The notes under the pieces are model-generated. The model was not told the origin of the DNA, did no database searches, and saw nothing but the letters and a program-made list of their open reading frames with translations. Below, in pieces: positions 8,741 through 17,647 of a DNA stretch of 64,000 nucleotides. The stretch is from the NCBI GenBank assembly GCA_963810525.1, contig CAWENB010000003.1, positions 248,001 through 312,000 of the forward strand, in the 5' to 3' direction. The number at the start of each line of letters is the position of its first letter. Within the stretch, counting starts at the first letter, position 1. Both the position numbers and the translations under genes were made by a program. This DNA is from JAICLK01 sp963810525. Its GTDB lineage: Bacteria > Patescibacteriota > Saccharimonadia > Saccharimonadales > UBA4665.

Positions 8741-9736
8741 ATGAATACCTGCCCACAATGCGGCCATCCGGTCAACGCCGGTGATGTTTATTGTGGCAAT
8801 TGCGGCCAGCCATTGCAGGCCCCGGCAGCCAATCACGATACTAGCCCTCCCCAGGCCAGTCCACCGCCGCCGCCAGCCGCCGCGGTACCGGGCGCAGCTC
8901 CGCAACCCGGTCCGGCACCAGGCAATCAAGCCGCGCCGCCGCCGATGTACGGACAATACGCCGGTGCCGCCGGCCCGGCGCCAATGGGTCAGCCCGGTAT
9001 GATACCGCCGGCCGGCAATGCTCCGGGAATCACGCCACACCCGGATGAAAAGAAAGCGCTGATCGGCATGATACTGGGCATCATCGGCATACCCGGTGCG
9101 CTCATCCCGATTCTGGGATGGGGACTGGGCATCGCCGGCATCATCCTGTCTACCAAGGCCCGGCGCACCTACAAGCACCTGACAACGACGCTCGGGATTG
9201 TTTTCTCGGTCATCGCGCTCGTGTTATCGACCATCGTGTTCATCATTGCCCTCGAGCATGTCGTCTCCCAGAATAAACAGAAACTCTCCAGCACGAGCAC
9301 GAGCACGAGTTCGGTCCAGCTCACCCAAGCGGCCGATACGCCTTGCTTTTCGACCGACATCAACAGCGGTATGACGCTGCAACCCAATAACGGCGCCTGT
9401 ACGTTGACCGCCTACGGGAACCACTCCTCGTACATCGTCAACGGTGAAAACGATCCAGCAATAACGAGCGCCAATTTTCAGGATATCTCGACCAAATCAT
9501 TGGCGATCGCCATCCAGTCGCAAAATCTGACCCAGAACGGCAACTTCGTTAAAACTACGTTCGCCAACAGCCCGGCTTATCTGGTGAACATCACTGATAA
9601 AGCCTCCGGACTCACCGGGCAATTTGCCACGGTGCTGCACAAGAGCGCCCCAGGGGACAATTTTTTCATCGTAGGTGCAGTCGGCGGCGGCGACTATACC
9701 CTGGCTAATCTCCAGACAAACTGGCAGTGGAAATAG
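8741..9736 (+). CDS. Zinc-ribbon, proline-rich membrane protein with extracellular domain
   Basis: 331 aa. Residues 4-23 form a zinc ribbon (CPQCG...CGNCG). A Pro/Ala/Gly-rich linker runs to about residue 105. Two membrane segments follow at about 107-133 and 147-170, in the pattern of the DUF4190 family (GxILGIIGIPGAL...LGWGLGIAGIILS). After an STST linker there is a globular domain of about 140 residues that should lie outside the cell. It follows the PrsW-like gene and may be its partner or substrate; this is inferred only from adjacency and the shared zinc-ribbon type. Confidence 0.7.
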   Translation: MNTCPQCGHPVNAGDVYCGNCGQPLQAPAANHDTSPPQASPPPPPAAAVPGAAPQPGPAPGNQAAPPPMYGQYAGAAGPAPMGQPGMIPPAGNAPGITPHPDEKKALIGMILGIIGIPGALIPILGWGLGIAGIILSTKARRTYKHLTTTLGIVFSVIALVLSTIVFIIALEHVVSQNKQKLSSTSTSTSSVQLTQAADTPCFSTDINSGMTLQPNNGACTLTAYGNHSSYIVNGENDPAITSANFQDISTKSLAIAIQSQNLTQNGNFVKTTFANSPAYLVNITDKASGLTGQFATVLHKSAPGDNFFIVGAVGGGDYTLANLQTNWQWK

Positions 9737-9756
9737 TTTCATGGTATAGTATAGAC

Positions 9757-10077
9757 ATGGTTAAGATTCATTCGCACGCATATCTGATCGGAATCGTGGC
9801 ATTAGGCGCCATATTTTTTTCGGCCGCGCTCTATTCGTTAAGCGGCCAGTCCGCGACGCCGGGACAAGCTACCCTGCAGGCGGCCGTCAAACCGGTCGTG
9901 ACCGTGCGGCCCGGCAGCGACGGGTTGAGCGACGTAGCGTTCAGGGACAGCCAACCGCAATCGAGTCAGCCGACAGGGAATACCGTCGATACAGCCACCC
10001 GGGCACGGCAATTCACCGAGACAGCCCTGTTATCCACCGCTCTCGACCCGTCTACTCCGGCACATGTGCAGCGTTAA
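9757..10077 (+). CDS. Small membrane-anchored protein, function unknown
   Basis: 106 aa from ATG at 9757. An in-frame upstream ATG at 9727 would overlap the preceding gene, and a TATAGT at 9745-9750 ends six bases before 9757, so the later start is preferred (leaderless). One hydrophobic segment at about residues 8-26 (YLIGIVALGAIFFSAALYSL) is followed by a low-complexity, Ser/Thr/Pro/Ala-rich exterior tail. No family is recognised. Confidence 0.55.
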   Translation: MVKIHSHAYLIGIVALGAIFFSAALYSLSGQSATPGQATLQAAVKPVVTVRPGSDGLSDVAFRDSQPQSSQPTGNTVDTATRARQFTETALLSTALDPSTPAHVQR

Positions 10078-10139
10078 CTTTTCACGCTCCCGCTTCCCTG
10101 GTAGCGCGTAGCTGCTGTATTACCTTGACTCTTCGCAGC

Positions 10140-11702
10140 CTACGTTCGTAATGCTTCCAGTGATTCTTGCATGCGGCGGAAGATGCCGTCGGGTTCGTCG
10201 ATCGCCATGGCGACAATCTCGGCCGCGCGTTCGGGCGTGTCAGCGACACTGTAGATACGCAGCTGCGGAGCGTTGCTGGATTCGCGCAAATGGGCGATAT
10301 CGCCATTTTCAAATATGATGCGGACCCCGTCGAGCGTCACGACGTCCTTGATAGAGCCAAATTTCGCTTCGGACGGGAAATATGCCGCCAGTTCGTCGCG
10401 GATTTCGGGAGAATCCTGGCCGTAGCGGGCCACCATAGCTTTATATACTTCGATCGGAAAATTATCGATGAGTCCGGCGTCGGTAAAGCGCTGCGGCAGC
10501 CGGCTGAACACTTCCGACACTTTACTGTTTGCTCCGATCGCCGACAGCAGCGCGACCAGGATCGGGAAAAAGGCGTCGCGCGTCGGCAGGGCTTTGAGCA
10601 TGCCGTGTTCAACACTGAGCGTGGTGCCGAGCATGAAACCACCGTTCACCTCCCAGCCGACCACCCGCTGCTTGCCCTTGGCTTCGCCTTGCATCATACC
10701 ATCGATGACATACGGGGAACCGATTTTGGTCCGGACCAGGTCAATGCCTAAGCGGTTCAGCTCCATATCCACGGCGTCGCTGGTACTGACCGGATAACTT
10801 GCGAAGTCGGCTTGGCACCAGGCGGCGGTAACCGCGCCGAGCACGTCCCCGCGATGGAACTCGCCGGTCTCGTCAATCACGAACGGGCGGTCGCTGTCAC
10901 CGTCGGTCGACGCGATAGCAAAAGCGTCCGGATGCTCGCGGGCCAATTGCTTGAAATACTCCCGGTTAGCCGGCGTCACGTTTTCGCTGTCAAGCGGGAT
11001 AAAGACTTCGGAGAGCCCGACCGTCACCACATCCGCGCCAAGTTTCATAAGCAGGTCAACCAACAGATCGCGCCCGACCGCCGAATGCTGGTAATAGATA
11101 ATCTTCTTGTCCTGAAGGCAATTACCCGAAAAGGCGTCGAGGTATCTCCGGCGGTACGCATCTTCCGCCCGTCCGTCTACCTCGGGGAGCACCGGTGGGG
11201 TTTTGAACGAACCGTCCGGATTGAAGGCTGATTCGGTAACCTCGGCACCATAGACATTTGCCCGCACCACGGCCACGGCCGCTTTGATGGGGGCTTCGTC
11301 CGGTTTCAGTACTTCCCCGCCCTTTTTGTAGAATTTGATGCCGTTGCGGTCAGCCGGAATATGGCTGCCCGTCACCATGATACAGGCCGCGCCGCGCCCG
11401 AGCGCGTAATAGGCAATGGCCGGGGTCGGCACGAGCCCGTGATATTCCGCTTTAAACCCGCCGTCGGTTATCGCCTTGATGACCGCGGCGGCGATGCGCG
11501 GCGTGCTGTCGCGCAAATCGCCGGCCACCAAGACGGTGCCGCCGGCTTCGAGCTGCCCCTGCTCGACCAGAAATTGCAGAAAGCCCGCCGTGTTCAGGTA
11601 GCACTCCAGATCAGTCATAACGCTCACCAAATCACGCAAGCCCGACGTGCCGAAGTTCAGCTCAACCGGCTCATACATCAATGATTCCCGTAGACTTGCC
11701 AT
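10140..11702 (-). CDS. Phosphohexomutase (phosphoglucomutase/phosphomannomutase superfamily)
   Basis: 520 aa, alpha-D-phosphohexomutase fold. The N-terminus LNFGTSGLRDL gives the family opening. The phosphoserine loop is TGSHIPADRNGIKFY instead of the usual TASHNP. The metal-binding loop is STDGDSDRPF and the sugar-binding loop is GWEVNGGF. It isomerises hexose-1- and 6-phosphates. It is the last gene of a three-gene minus-strand operon (manC, manB, this gene), with two bases between the manB stop and this ATG. The altered loops suggest a substrate different from ManB, for instance an N-acetylhexosamine phosphate; that is an inference. Confidence 0.82.
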   Translation of the reverse strand: MASLRESLMYEPVELNFGTSGLRDLVSVMTDLECYLNTAGFLQFLVEQGQLEAGGTVLVAGDLRDSTPRIAAAVIKAITDGGFKAEYHGLVPTPAIAYYALGRGAACIMVTGSHIPADRNGIKFYKKGGEVLKPDEAPIKAAVAVVRANVYGAEVTESAFNPDGSFKTPPVLPEVDGRAEDAYRRRYLDAFSGNCLQDKKIIYYQHSAVGRDLLVDLLMKLGADVVTVGLSEVFIPLDSENVTPANREYFKQLAREHPDAFAIASTDGDSDRPFVIDETGEFHRGDVLGAVTAAWCQADFASYPVSTSDAVDMELNRLGIDLVRTKIGSPYVIDGMMQGEAKGKQRVVGWEVNGGFMLGTTLSVEHGMLKALPTRDAFFPILVALLSAIGANSKVSEVFSRLPQRFTDAGLIDNFPIEVYKAMVARYGQDSPEIRDELAAYFPSEAKFGSIKDVVTLDGVRIIFENGDIAHLRESSNAPQLRIYSVADTPERAAEIVAMAIDEPDGIFRRMQESLEALRT

Positions 11703-11704
11703 AG

Positions 11705-13045
11705 CTATTCCTTCACGACCGCGGTAATGCGGGCCACTAAATTGTTGAGCTGCTCGAGCGTCCGGGCTTCGGCGTTCAGCTTGACGACCGGTTCGGTATT
11801 GCTGACGCGCATGTTGAACCAGAAATCCGGATAGTTGACCGTCAGGCCGTCGAGTTCGTCCTGTTCGCCGTCCGCGAACGCCTGGCGCAACCGTTCGAGC
11901 ACGGCTTGCTGGTCGTATACCGGAAAACTCATTTCCGGAATGGTCTCGTAGCGGTGATACTCGTCCACCAGCTCAGACAGTTTCCGGTCGGCGTCCGATA
12001 TGGCTTGCATGGCCACCAGCGCCGCGATCATGCCGGAATCGACGCCGTAATTCTCCTTGAAAAAGAGGTGTCCGGTGGTTTCGCCGCCGAACGGCGCGCC
12101 GACCCTGCTCATCTCCGGCGCGAGGTTGACCCGCCCGGCTTTGGTACGGACCGGCTCGCCGCCCCATTCCCGGATCAGCTCCCGGGTAGCGCGGCTGGTT
12201 CTGACTTCGTGCACGATTTTTGCACCCGGATATTTCTGGAGGTAGTATCGGGCGATAATAGTGATCAGGTCAGTGCCGAGCACCGGCCGCCCCTGGTCAT
12301 CGACCAGCGCCGCCCGGTCACCGTCACCGTCAAAAGCGATGCCGAAATCCAAGCCTTCAGCCTTGATTTTATCAATAAGGTCCTGCAGGTTTTCGAGGTG
12401 CTGCGGGTTGGCTTCATGGTTTGGGAAAGTACCGTCGAGCTCGTAGTACATTGGCTCGGCCCGGATCGGCAGCTTCGGCAAGATATGGGGCAAGATAGCA
12501 CCGGCCATGCCGTTACCGGCATCGATGGCGATGTGGTAGGGCCGTAGCTCCCGGACAAAGCTGAGGCAATGCGTCACCCAGTCTTCGACGATGTCGCGCT
12601 TCACGATGGCGCCGGGCGCGGCAGCCGCCGGCTTGAAGGTACCGCTCAATACGGCGTCACGGATTTTATCAAGTCCGGAATCGAGCGCAACGGCGATGAC
12701 GCCGTCACGGTAGAGCTTGACGCCGTTGTCTTTGCCTGGGTTGTGGCTGGCGGTTATCATCGCACTGCCGGCGAGGTTGTATTTACCGACCGCGAAATAA
12801 CTCATGTCACTGGTTACGAGTCCGACATCCCACACTTCATAGCCCTGTTCGCTCAGGCCCTTTATAAGCGCGTCGGCCAGCTCACCGGAATCCGGACGCA
12901 TGTCGCGACCGACCGCCACCGGACCTTCCGTCGGCAGCCAGTCGGCGAACGCCCGCCCGATTTTCTCGCTCACCTCCGGTGTCAGTTCCTCGCCGACTAT
13001 ACCGCGAATATCATAAGCTTTAAAAATTGACCGAATATCACTCAT
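11705..13045 (-). CDS. manB: Phosphomannomutase/phosphoglucomutase
   Basis: 446 aa. All four landmarks of the AlgC/ManB type are present: FKAYDIRGIVGEEL at the start, the catalytic serine loop TASHNPGKDNGVKLY near residue 98, the metal loop DGDGDR near 240, GGETTGHLFFKENYGVDSG as sugar loop, and SNTEPVVKLNAEA as phosphate loop near the C-terminus. It converts mannose-6-phosphate to mannose-1-phosphate for the ManC encoded 11 bp upstream. Together they give GDP-mannose. Confidence 0.92.
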   Translation of the reverse strand: MSDIRSIFKAYDIRGIVGEELTPEVSEKIGRAFADWLPTEGPVAVGRDMRPDSGELADALIKGLSEQGYEVWDVGLVTSDMSYFAVGKYNLAGSAMITASHNPGKDNGVKLYRDGVIAVALDSGLDKIRDAVLSGTFKPAAAAPGAIVKRDIVEDWVTHCLSFVRELRPYHIAIDAGNGMAGAILPHILPKLPIRAEPMYYELDGTFPNHEANPQHLENLQDLIDKIKAEGLDFGIAFDGDGDRAALVDDQGRPVLGTDLITIIARYYLQKYPGAKIVHEVRTSRATRELIREWGGEPVRTKAGRVNLAPEMSRVGAPFGGETTGHLFFKENYGVDSGMIAALVAMQAISDADRKLSELVDEYHRYETIPEMSFPVYDQQAVLERLRQAFADGEQDELDGLTVNYPDFWFNMRVSNTEPVVKLNAEARTLEQLNNLVARITAVVKE

Positions 13046-13056
13046 GTCACTAATCC

Positions 13057-14100
13057 TTATTTTTGATTGAGGCGCTTGCTCACCGCGCCGACTTTCTGAG
13101 ACAGGTCGCGCCGGGCGACCAGTATACCGGCCGGCGTGTTCACCACCACGATGTTATCCAGGCCGATAACCGCAACCGGCTTGTCTTCGAGGTTCTGTAC
13201 GAAGGAATTTTCGACTTCTTCCGATTCGATACGGCCGACCAGGTGATTGCCGGCTTCATCGTGCTCCACCGCTTTGTACATATCGGCGAACGAGCCCAGA
13301 TCCATCCAGTCGAAGCTAGCCGGTATGACGAGCAGGTCCGGCACTTTCTCGATAAGCGCATAATCGATAGAGATATCTTCGAACGAAAGATACGTCTGCT
13401 CGTAGTCCGCTTCCGATGCCTGTTCGAGTTTCTGGTAATTCGCAAACAACTCGGGCGAACACTGCTGCATGACCCGCTTGAACGTATTCAGTGAAGCGAT
13501 GAAGTAGCTGCAGTTCCACAGGTAATTGCCGCTGCGTAGATATTCCTGGGCGGTTTCGTGGTTCGGCTTTTCCTTGAAGGAATGCACGTTGTAGACCAAT
13601 GCGCCGTTTTCAAGCACGCCGTCTTTCTGGATGTAGCCGAAGCCAGTGGCCGGATAATCCGGCTCGACGCCGACTAATACGATGCGTCCTTGTTTCTGGG
13701 CGGTGTTGCCGGCGATTCTGAAACTCTGCACAAATCCGGCCATATCGCGGACGTAGTGGTCGGCCGCCATAAAGGCGATCGGCTCGTCGGCATCGTGGTT
13801 TGGTGCGATTTGTTCGAGCGCGGCCACGATACAGCTGGCCGTGCCGCGGCGGGCCGGTTCCACGATAAAGTTTGCGTCAGGCAGTTCAGCCAGCTGTTCC
13901 TTTACGTGCTGGATATGGCCCGCTTCGGAAATGACGTAGACGGCGCCTGACGGTCCGGCCACTTCTTTGGCCCGGCGGTAGGTGTTTTGGAGGAGTGAGC
14001 TGTTGTCGCCATTTACTTTCAGGAGGTGCTTCGGGTAATCCGGCGTCGAGAGAGGCCACAAACGCGTGCCGGACCCGCCGGCGATAATTACTGCAATCAT
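13057..14100 (-). CDS. manC: Mannose-1-phosphate guanylyltransferase (copy 2)
   Basis: 347 aa, the same length as the copy at 6525-7568 and collinear with it: GGSGTRLWPLSTPDYPKHLL, VEPARRGTASC, ATGFGYIQK, KEKPNHETA and PASFDWMDLGS all match, with substitutions spread along the whole protein. It makes GDP-mannose. It heads the operon manC-manB-phosphohexomutase. Why two copies are kept within 7 kb is not clear; separate regulation is the simplest idea, since copy 1 is alone. A TATTAT box is seen about ten bases before the ATG. Confidence 0.9.
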   Translation of the reverse strand: MIAVIIAGGSGTRLWPLSTPDYPKHLLKVNGDNSSLLQNTYRRAKEVAGPSGAVYVISEAGHIQHVKEQLAELPDANFIVEPARRGTASCIVAALEQIAPNHDADEPIAFMAADHYVRDMAGFVQSFRIAGNTAQKQGRIVLVGVEPDYPATGFGYIQKDGVLENGALVYNVHSFKEKPNHETAQEYLRSGNYLWNCSYFIASLNTFKRVMQQCSPELFANYQKLEQASEADYEQTYLSFEDISIDYALIEKVPDLLVIPASFDWMDLGSFADMYKAVEHDEAGNHLVGRIESEEVENSFVQNLEDKPVAVIGLDNIVVVNTPAGILVARRDLSQKVGAVSKRLNQK

Positions 14101-14252
14101 ATGCCACCCATAATAGCAAACCAGCGGCGTATATGCTATTGGAGGTCTTTCCGTATCTGTTTAGATTTTGCCAGTGAACTGATAGTTTTAAAAAGAGTTT
14201 CTTTGAAGTATACTCCAAAGTGACAGCTAGCCCTACCCTGGCAATATCCTGG

Positions 14253-14888
14253 CTAGGCGCTTTTTACAATGCGCCGGATTTCCGCTGCTAACGGCTTAAA
14301 ACTATCTTTGAATTTGCCTTCTGGCAGTAATATATACTCATCATAATCTTTGCCCCCCACAACTCTAGCGAGATGCGGCGTCTGTGTAAGTTGCGCAAAA
14401 ATCTTGCTGTGTATATGCGTAGACCCGGGTGCCTTTTTGTCGAGTATTACGGTTAGGAATGTTCCTTCTTCATCGTGGCTATCCTGGTAACCCATCACGG
14501 TGTATTCCCATTTATACTTGCCGACGATCCAGCCTGTGCCCAATAGCGTTACCTCTTCAACCTGGCGACTTCTGCCAAAACGTTTGTATTGCCAGTTTCG
14601 GTCAACCGCATAAACGTCTACCGTCGGCACTTTATGTTTACGCAAATCGGTCTGAGCTTGTGTTTCTACATAGGTTTCATCGGCTCGGGCTATGTGTTCG
14701 TGTTCGGCATTAGCATTGTTTGTATTAATGGTACATTCGGTACACAAACCATTTGGCATTGGGTTGCCCCATAAGTAATGGCTTACCCCCTGGTGGCTTC
14801 CGCAAAATGCTTTCTTACATTCCCTGCATCGACCAACCGCCAGTACACCACAATTTTCAATTTCGCACATAGCAGGCTGGGTTGACAT
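14253..14888 (-). CDS. B-box-like zinc-finger protein (paralogue 1)
   Basis: 211 aa. Residues 8-53 have the ordered cysteines and histidine of a B-box/AN1-like zinc site: CEIENCGVLAVGRCRECKK, then AFCGSHQ and LCTEC. The rest is an unrecognised alpha/beta domain. The protein is clearly related to the one at 19351-19962: both begin M(S/T)TQPA(M/V)CEI, share RCxxCKKAFCxSHQ, and share a weaker match through GWIxGxxxW. The 50 bases upstream of both starts are also conserved, including a TATCAT box seven bases before the ATG. Function unknown; the zinc site suggests protein or nucleic-acid contact. Confidence 0.7.
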   Translation of the reverse strand: MSTQPAMCEIENCGVLAVGRCRECKKAFCGSHQGVSHYLWGNPMPNGLCTECTINTNNANAEHEHIARADETYVETQAQTDLRKHKVPTVDVYAVDRNWQYKRFGRSRQVEEVTLLGTGWIVGKYKWEYTVMGYQDSHDEEGTFLTVILDKKAPGSTHIHSKIFAQLTQTPHLARVVGGKDYDEYILLPEGKFKDSFKPLAAEIRRIVKSA

Positions 14889-14940
14889 GATTTTAATGAT
14901 AGCATCTCAAGCGGCGGTCGGTGGCACGAACGTTTGTGCT
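14886..14940 (-). promoter_or_regulatory. Shared upstream element, copy 1 (B-box gene 1)
   Basis: Conserved start-codon and upstream block. Reading on the minus strand, a CACAAACGTTCGTG motif is followed by CCACCGACCGCCGCTTGAG, a TATCAT box and the ATG. It matches the block at 19960-20014 at most positions; a third copy of the distal part is at 20412-20447. The spacing of this motif to the -10 box is kept at 17-18 nt, so it occupies the place of a -35 region. Confidence 0.6.
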
Positions 14941-14944
14941 GAGC

Positions 14945-15700
14945 TTAATTAACAGCCCACACGGCACCATCTCCAATTGGAGAAACTTGTATTGGAGATT
15001 CTGGTGTGAAGTTGTACTCGTCAGTCCCATTACCACCAATGTAATCGCCCGCAGGGTCGAACTTCACCCCGCGTACCAATACATTCTGCGGTAGCGCGAT
15101 TGGAACGCAAACATTTACAGTGTCGCCTCGGTTAAGGTTATAATTGCCGTTTCCGCCGCCACCAACACGGTATTGGCACGCACCAGTCAAGTTGGTATTA
15201 ACAGAGGTATATGATTTCCCATCTGAACCAGTAGCCGATACCGCAGCAAGGACGTTGCCATCAAAGTAGGTGCCACTGTCCGTAGGACTGTAGTGTGTGC
15301 GGCTGCTTGTGATAGAGAGTTCCACCGCGACAACCTTTTGCCCTTCTTCCGGGCCATACCCGTTAGCTGTCGTTGCAGGATCTATGATACCGGTTAGCTT
15401 CACTGTTAAGGTGCCGCTATTGCCTTGGACAGTGCTGCCATCACTGTACTCGACAGTTTTCGCAGTACCCACCTTGTAATGAGTGGAACTAGCCGTCTGG
15501 TTATGGACTAACGCAACAATGCCCGCAAGTACGACTATGCCGCCCCCTATGAGGATGCCGATATTTCTTGCATTTCGAGTGTTCCGCCGTACATTCTGAC
15601 CAGTATTCAATTTGGTACCCCGCTGGGCTGCCTGTACCGGCGGTCGTTTAGAGGTGCTTTCTTGGTCGTCATCAGTTGATGGTAAAAACCCGGGTGGCAT
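14945..15700 (-). CDS. Membrane-anchored extracellular protein (DUF4352-like)
   Basis: 251 aa. A polar, basic N-terminus of about 45 residues precedes one membrane segment (IGILIGGGIVVLAGIVALVH, about 46-66). The remaining 180 residues should be outside. The exterior part, with VKLTGIIDPATTANGYGPEEGQKVVAVELSI and later NVCVPIALPQ, follows the beta-sandwich pattern of DUF4352-type lipoprotein and membrane-anchored domains, where a residue run about keeping track of values ends in VAVxLxI. The call is from pattern only. Located between the B-box gene and the propeller gene, all on the minus strand. Confidence 0.5.
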   Translation of the reverse strand: MPPGFLPSTDDDQESTSKRPPVQAAQRGTKLNTGQNVRRNTRNARNIGILIGGGIVVLAGIVALVHNQTASSTHYKVGTAKTVEYSDGSTVQGNSGTLTVKLTGIIDPATTANGYGPEEGQKVVAVELSITSSRTHYSPTDSGTYFDGNVLAAVSATGSDGKSYTSVNTNLTGACQYRVGGGGNGNYNLNRGDTVNVCVPIALPQNVLVRGVKFDPAGDYIGGNGTDEYNFTPESPIQVSPIGDGAVWAVN

Positions 15701-15870
15701 AAAAGACTCTCAACTTTACATCAATAGGCACACTGTAACATAGGACTTGCTAGGTGACAAAGTATAGACCCGTTCACGTCGTCGCACAATGAAAACTGTG
15801 AACGACTCACCCATGTTGCATATAATCGAAGCGAGTAGTTTAAGTGCTTTGGTTAGCAATCTCAATGCTA

Positions 15871-17568
15871 CTATTGTGCCAGTTTGGAAACTGGCGCCCT
15901 GAATACCTGAGATACATTCCCGGCTGCATCCTCAACCTGTACGTACACATACCGCTGTTGTTCGTTGCCGGAGGTACCAAGTGACCAGCTAAAACTATCT
16001 TGATATGGCTCCCAGGCTACGCCAGATAAGGCATTACTGTTACTGACCTTCATCGAGGTGATAGGACTCACCCAATCACCGGCATAGATATGCACGTTAG
16101 TACTGCTTGGGTTCGTAATCGTCTTGCCGCCATTGATACTCACCCAATAGATTTGCGGTTTTATGTTATCGAGCACAATGTTTGAGCTGTAAACACCGCT
16201 GACTGTGCCGTTAGCCGCCTTGTACTGCACATACACCGTGTGTTTGCCATCCCAGCCTGGCAGATGCCACGTCTCGCTGCTACTGAACCTCTGCCATACG
16301 GGCCAGTACTTATTATTCTTATCAAAAGGCGAGTCGGATATGCGCATCTGGGCTGCGGTAAATGGCGGGGCAAGGCCAAGCGTTACCTTATTTGATTGGG
16401 TGTATTGGCCACCATTATTGATACTGACGGGGGGCAATGAGAGGTTAATACGGACGATAGAACCGAGACCATTGTTTAGATCATCGGTGAACCACATATT
16501 TCCGTCCGGACCGTTCGTGATACCCGTGGGTCCATAAGATCCATATTCGGATGACAGCGGGTAGTTGGTTGCCACACCACCTGATGTTATTTCCCCGACT
16601 CCCGTACCAGAGGAGTCAAAGCCGCTATAGGTATACCAAATATTGCCGTCTGGACCGACGCTGATTGAACTCACTTCAACAACGTTACCGTCACTTAGTG
16701 TGGGAAGTGTATATTCCGTAATCTGACCACTGGGTGTGACCTTCGCCATGTCACCGAATCCGCCGGGGCCGTCAGTGAACCACATATTTCCGTCCGAATC
16801 GACAGCATTATTGCCGTTTATACCGGAATCGATATTAGCAGGCAGCGGATATGCCGTCACGATCCCCGTCGTCGTAACATTCCCGATCACACCATCATTG
16901 GTGTCCGTGAACCACATCATACCATTCGAGCCGGCCGCTAAACCCTCTAGACCACTTGCTAAGCTGTCGCCAGAAAGTGAGTGTTCCGTGACAGTACCAT
17001 TAGTAGTTATCTGACCAAGGTAATATGTCGAACCCGTATTCGTTGCATCCGCATTTGCAAACCACAAGCTATTATCCGGCCCACTGATCAAGCTGCCTTG
17101 TATAATGGGAAGTATAGCATCCGTCATAAAGTCATTGGGTATGAAATAGTTACTGGGCAGTGAGTATTCAGTAATAGTTCCGTCGGGGGTGATTTTCGCT
17201 ATACCCTCCGCGTTCGAGCCGAGATACTCAAACCAGACATTATCATCCGGACCGGCCGTGATCGTACCCAACGCACTGTAGCCATTGGGAATCGGAAATT
17301 CGGTCACCTTTCCGCTCAGAGTCATACGACCAATATTATTACCGTCAGTGAACCATAGGTTGCCGTCCGTGCCTGCTGTTAAGCCAAATGGCACATCACT
17401 GCTGTCTGGCATAGGGAAATCTGTAGTATCAAGGGTGCCCTGCGCAAAAGCAATGTTGGAGAATGCTCCTAACAGCGGGACACTCAGAATAGTTACCAGT
17501 ATAGGTATTACTAGAAACTTGTTTATTATATTTGCGCCACTGGCAGAAATCTTTTTCCTTAACCTCAT
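15871..17568 (-). CDS. Secreted Vgb-like seven-bladed beta-propeller protein
   Basis: 565 aa with an N-terminal membrane/signal segment at about 17-42 ending in AFAQG. Seven repeats each carry a (G/D)N(L/M)W(F/Y) core: WFTDG, WFEYL, WFANA, WFTDT, WFTDG, WYTYS and WFTDD, followed by IGxxxxxGxVTExxLP. This is the virginiamycin B lyase/streptogramin lyase propeller pattern. Residues after about 390 form a different module (ISINGGKTITNPSSTNVHIYAGDW), like an Ig/bacterial surface domain. Vgb relatives cleave streptogramins, but most such secreted proteins are of unknown activity, so antibiotic resistance is not claimed. Confidence 0.75.
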   Translation of the reverse strand: MRLRKKISASGANIINKFLVIPILVTILSVPLLGAFSNIAFAQGTLDTTDFPMPDSSDVPFGLTAGTDGNLWFTDGNNIGRMTLSGKVTEFPIPNGYSALGTITAGPDDNVWFEYLGSNAEGIAKITPDGTITEYSLPSNYFIPNDFMTDAILPIIQGSLISGPDNSLWFANADATNTGSTYYLGQITTNGTVTEHSLSGDSLASGLEGLAAGSNGMMWFTDTNDGVIGNVTTTGIVTAYPLPANIDSGINGNNAVDSDGNMWFTDGPGGFGDMAKVTPSGQITEYTLPTLSDGNVVEVSSISVGPDGNIWYTYSGFDSSGTGVGEITSGGVATNYPLSSEYGSYGPTGITNGPDGNMWFTDDLNNGLGSIVRINLSLPPVSINNGGQYTQSNKVTLGLAPPFTAAQMRISDSPFDKNNKYWPVWQRFSSSETWHLPGWDGKHTVYVQYKAANGTVSGVYSSNIVLDNIKPQIYWVSINGGKTITNPSSTNVHIYAGDWVSPITSMKVSNSNALSGVAWEPYQDSFSWSLGTSGNEQQRYVYVQVEDAAGNVSQVFRAPVSKLAQ

Positions 17569-17647
17569 TGCGCTCCCCCTATATTACGGATAATAACACC
17601 ATGCAAGACAAGTGGCCATGCATAACCCTCGACGTCAGAGGCGTGTG

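Noticed and set aside
15871..17568. Streptogramin resistance gene
   Set aside because: Propeller repeats alone do not show lyase activity, and the protein is secreted with an extra surface domain.
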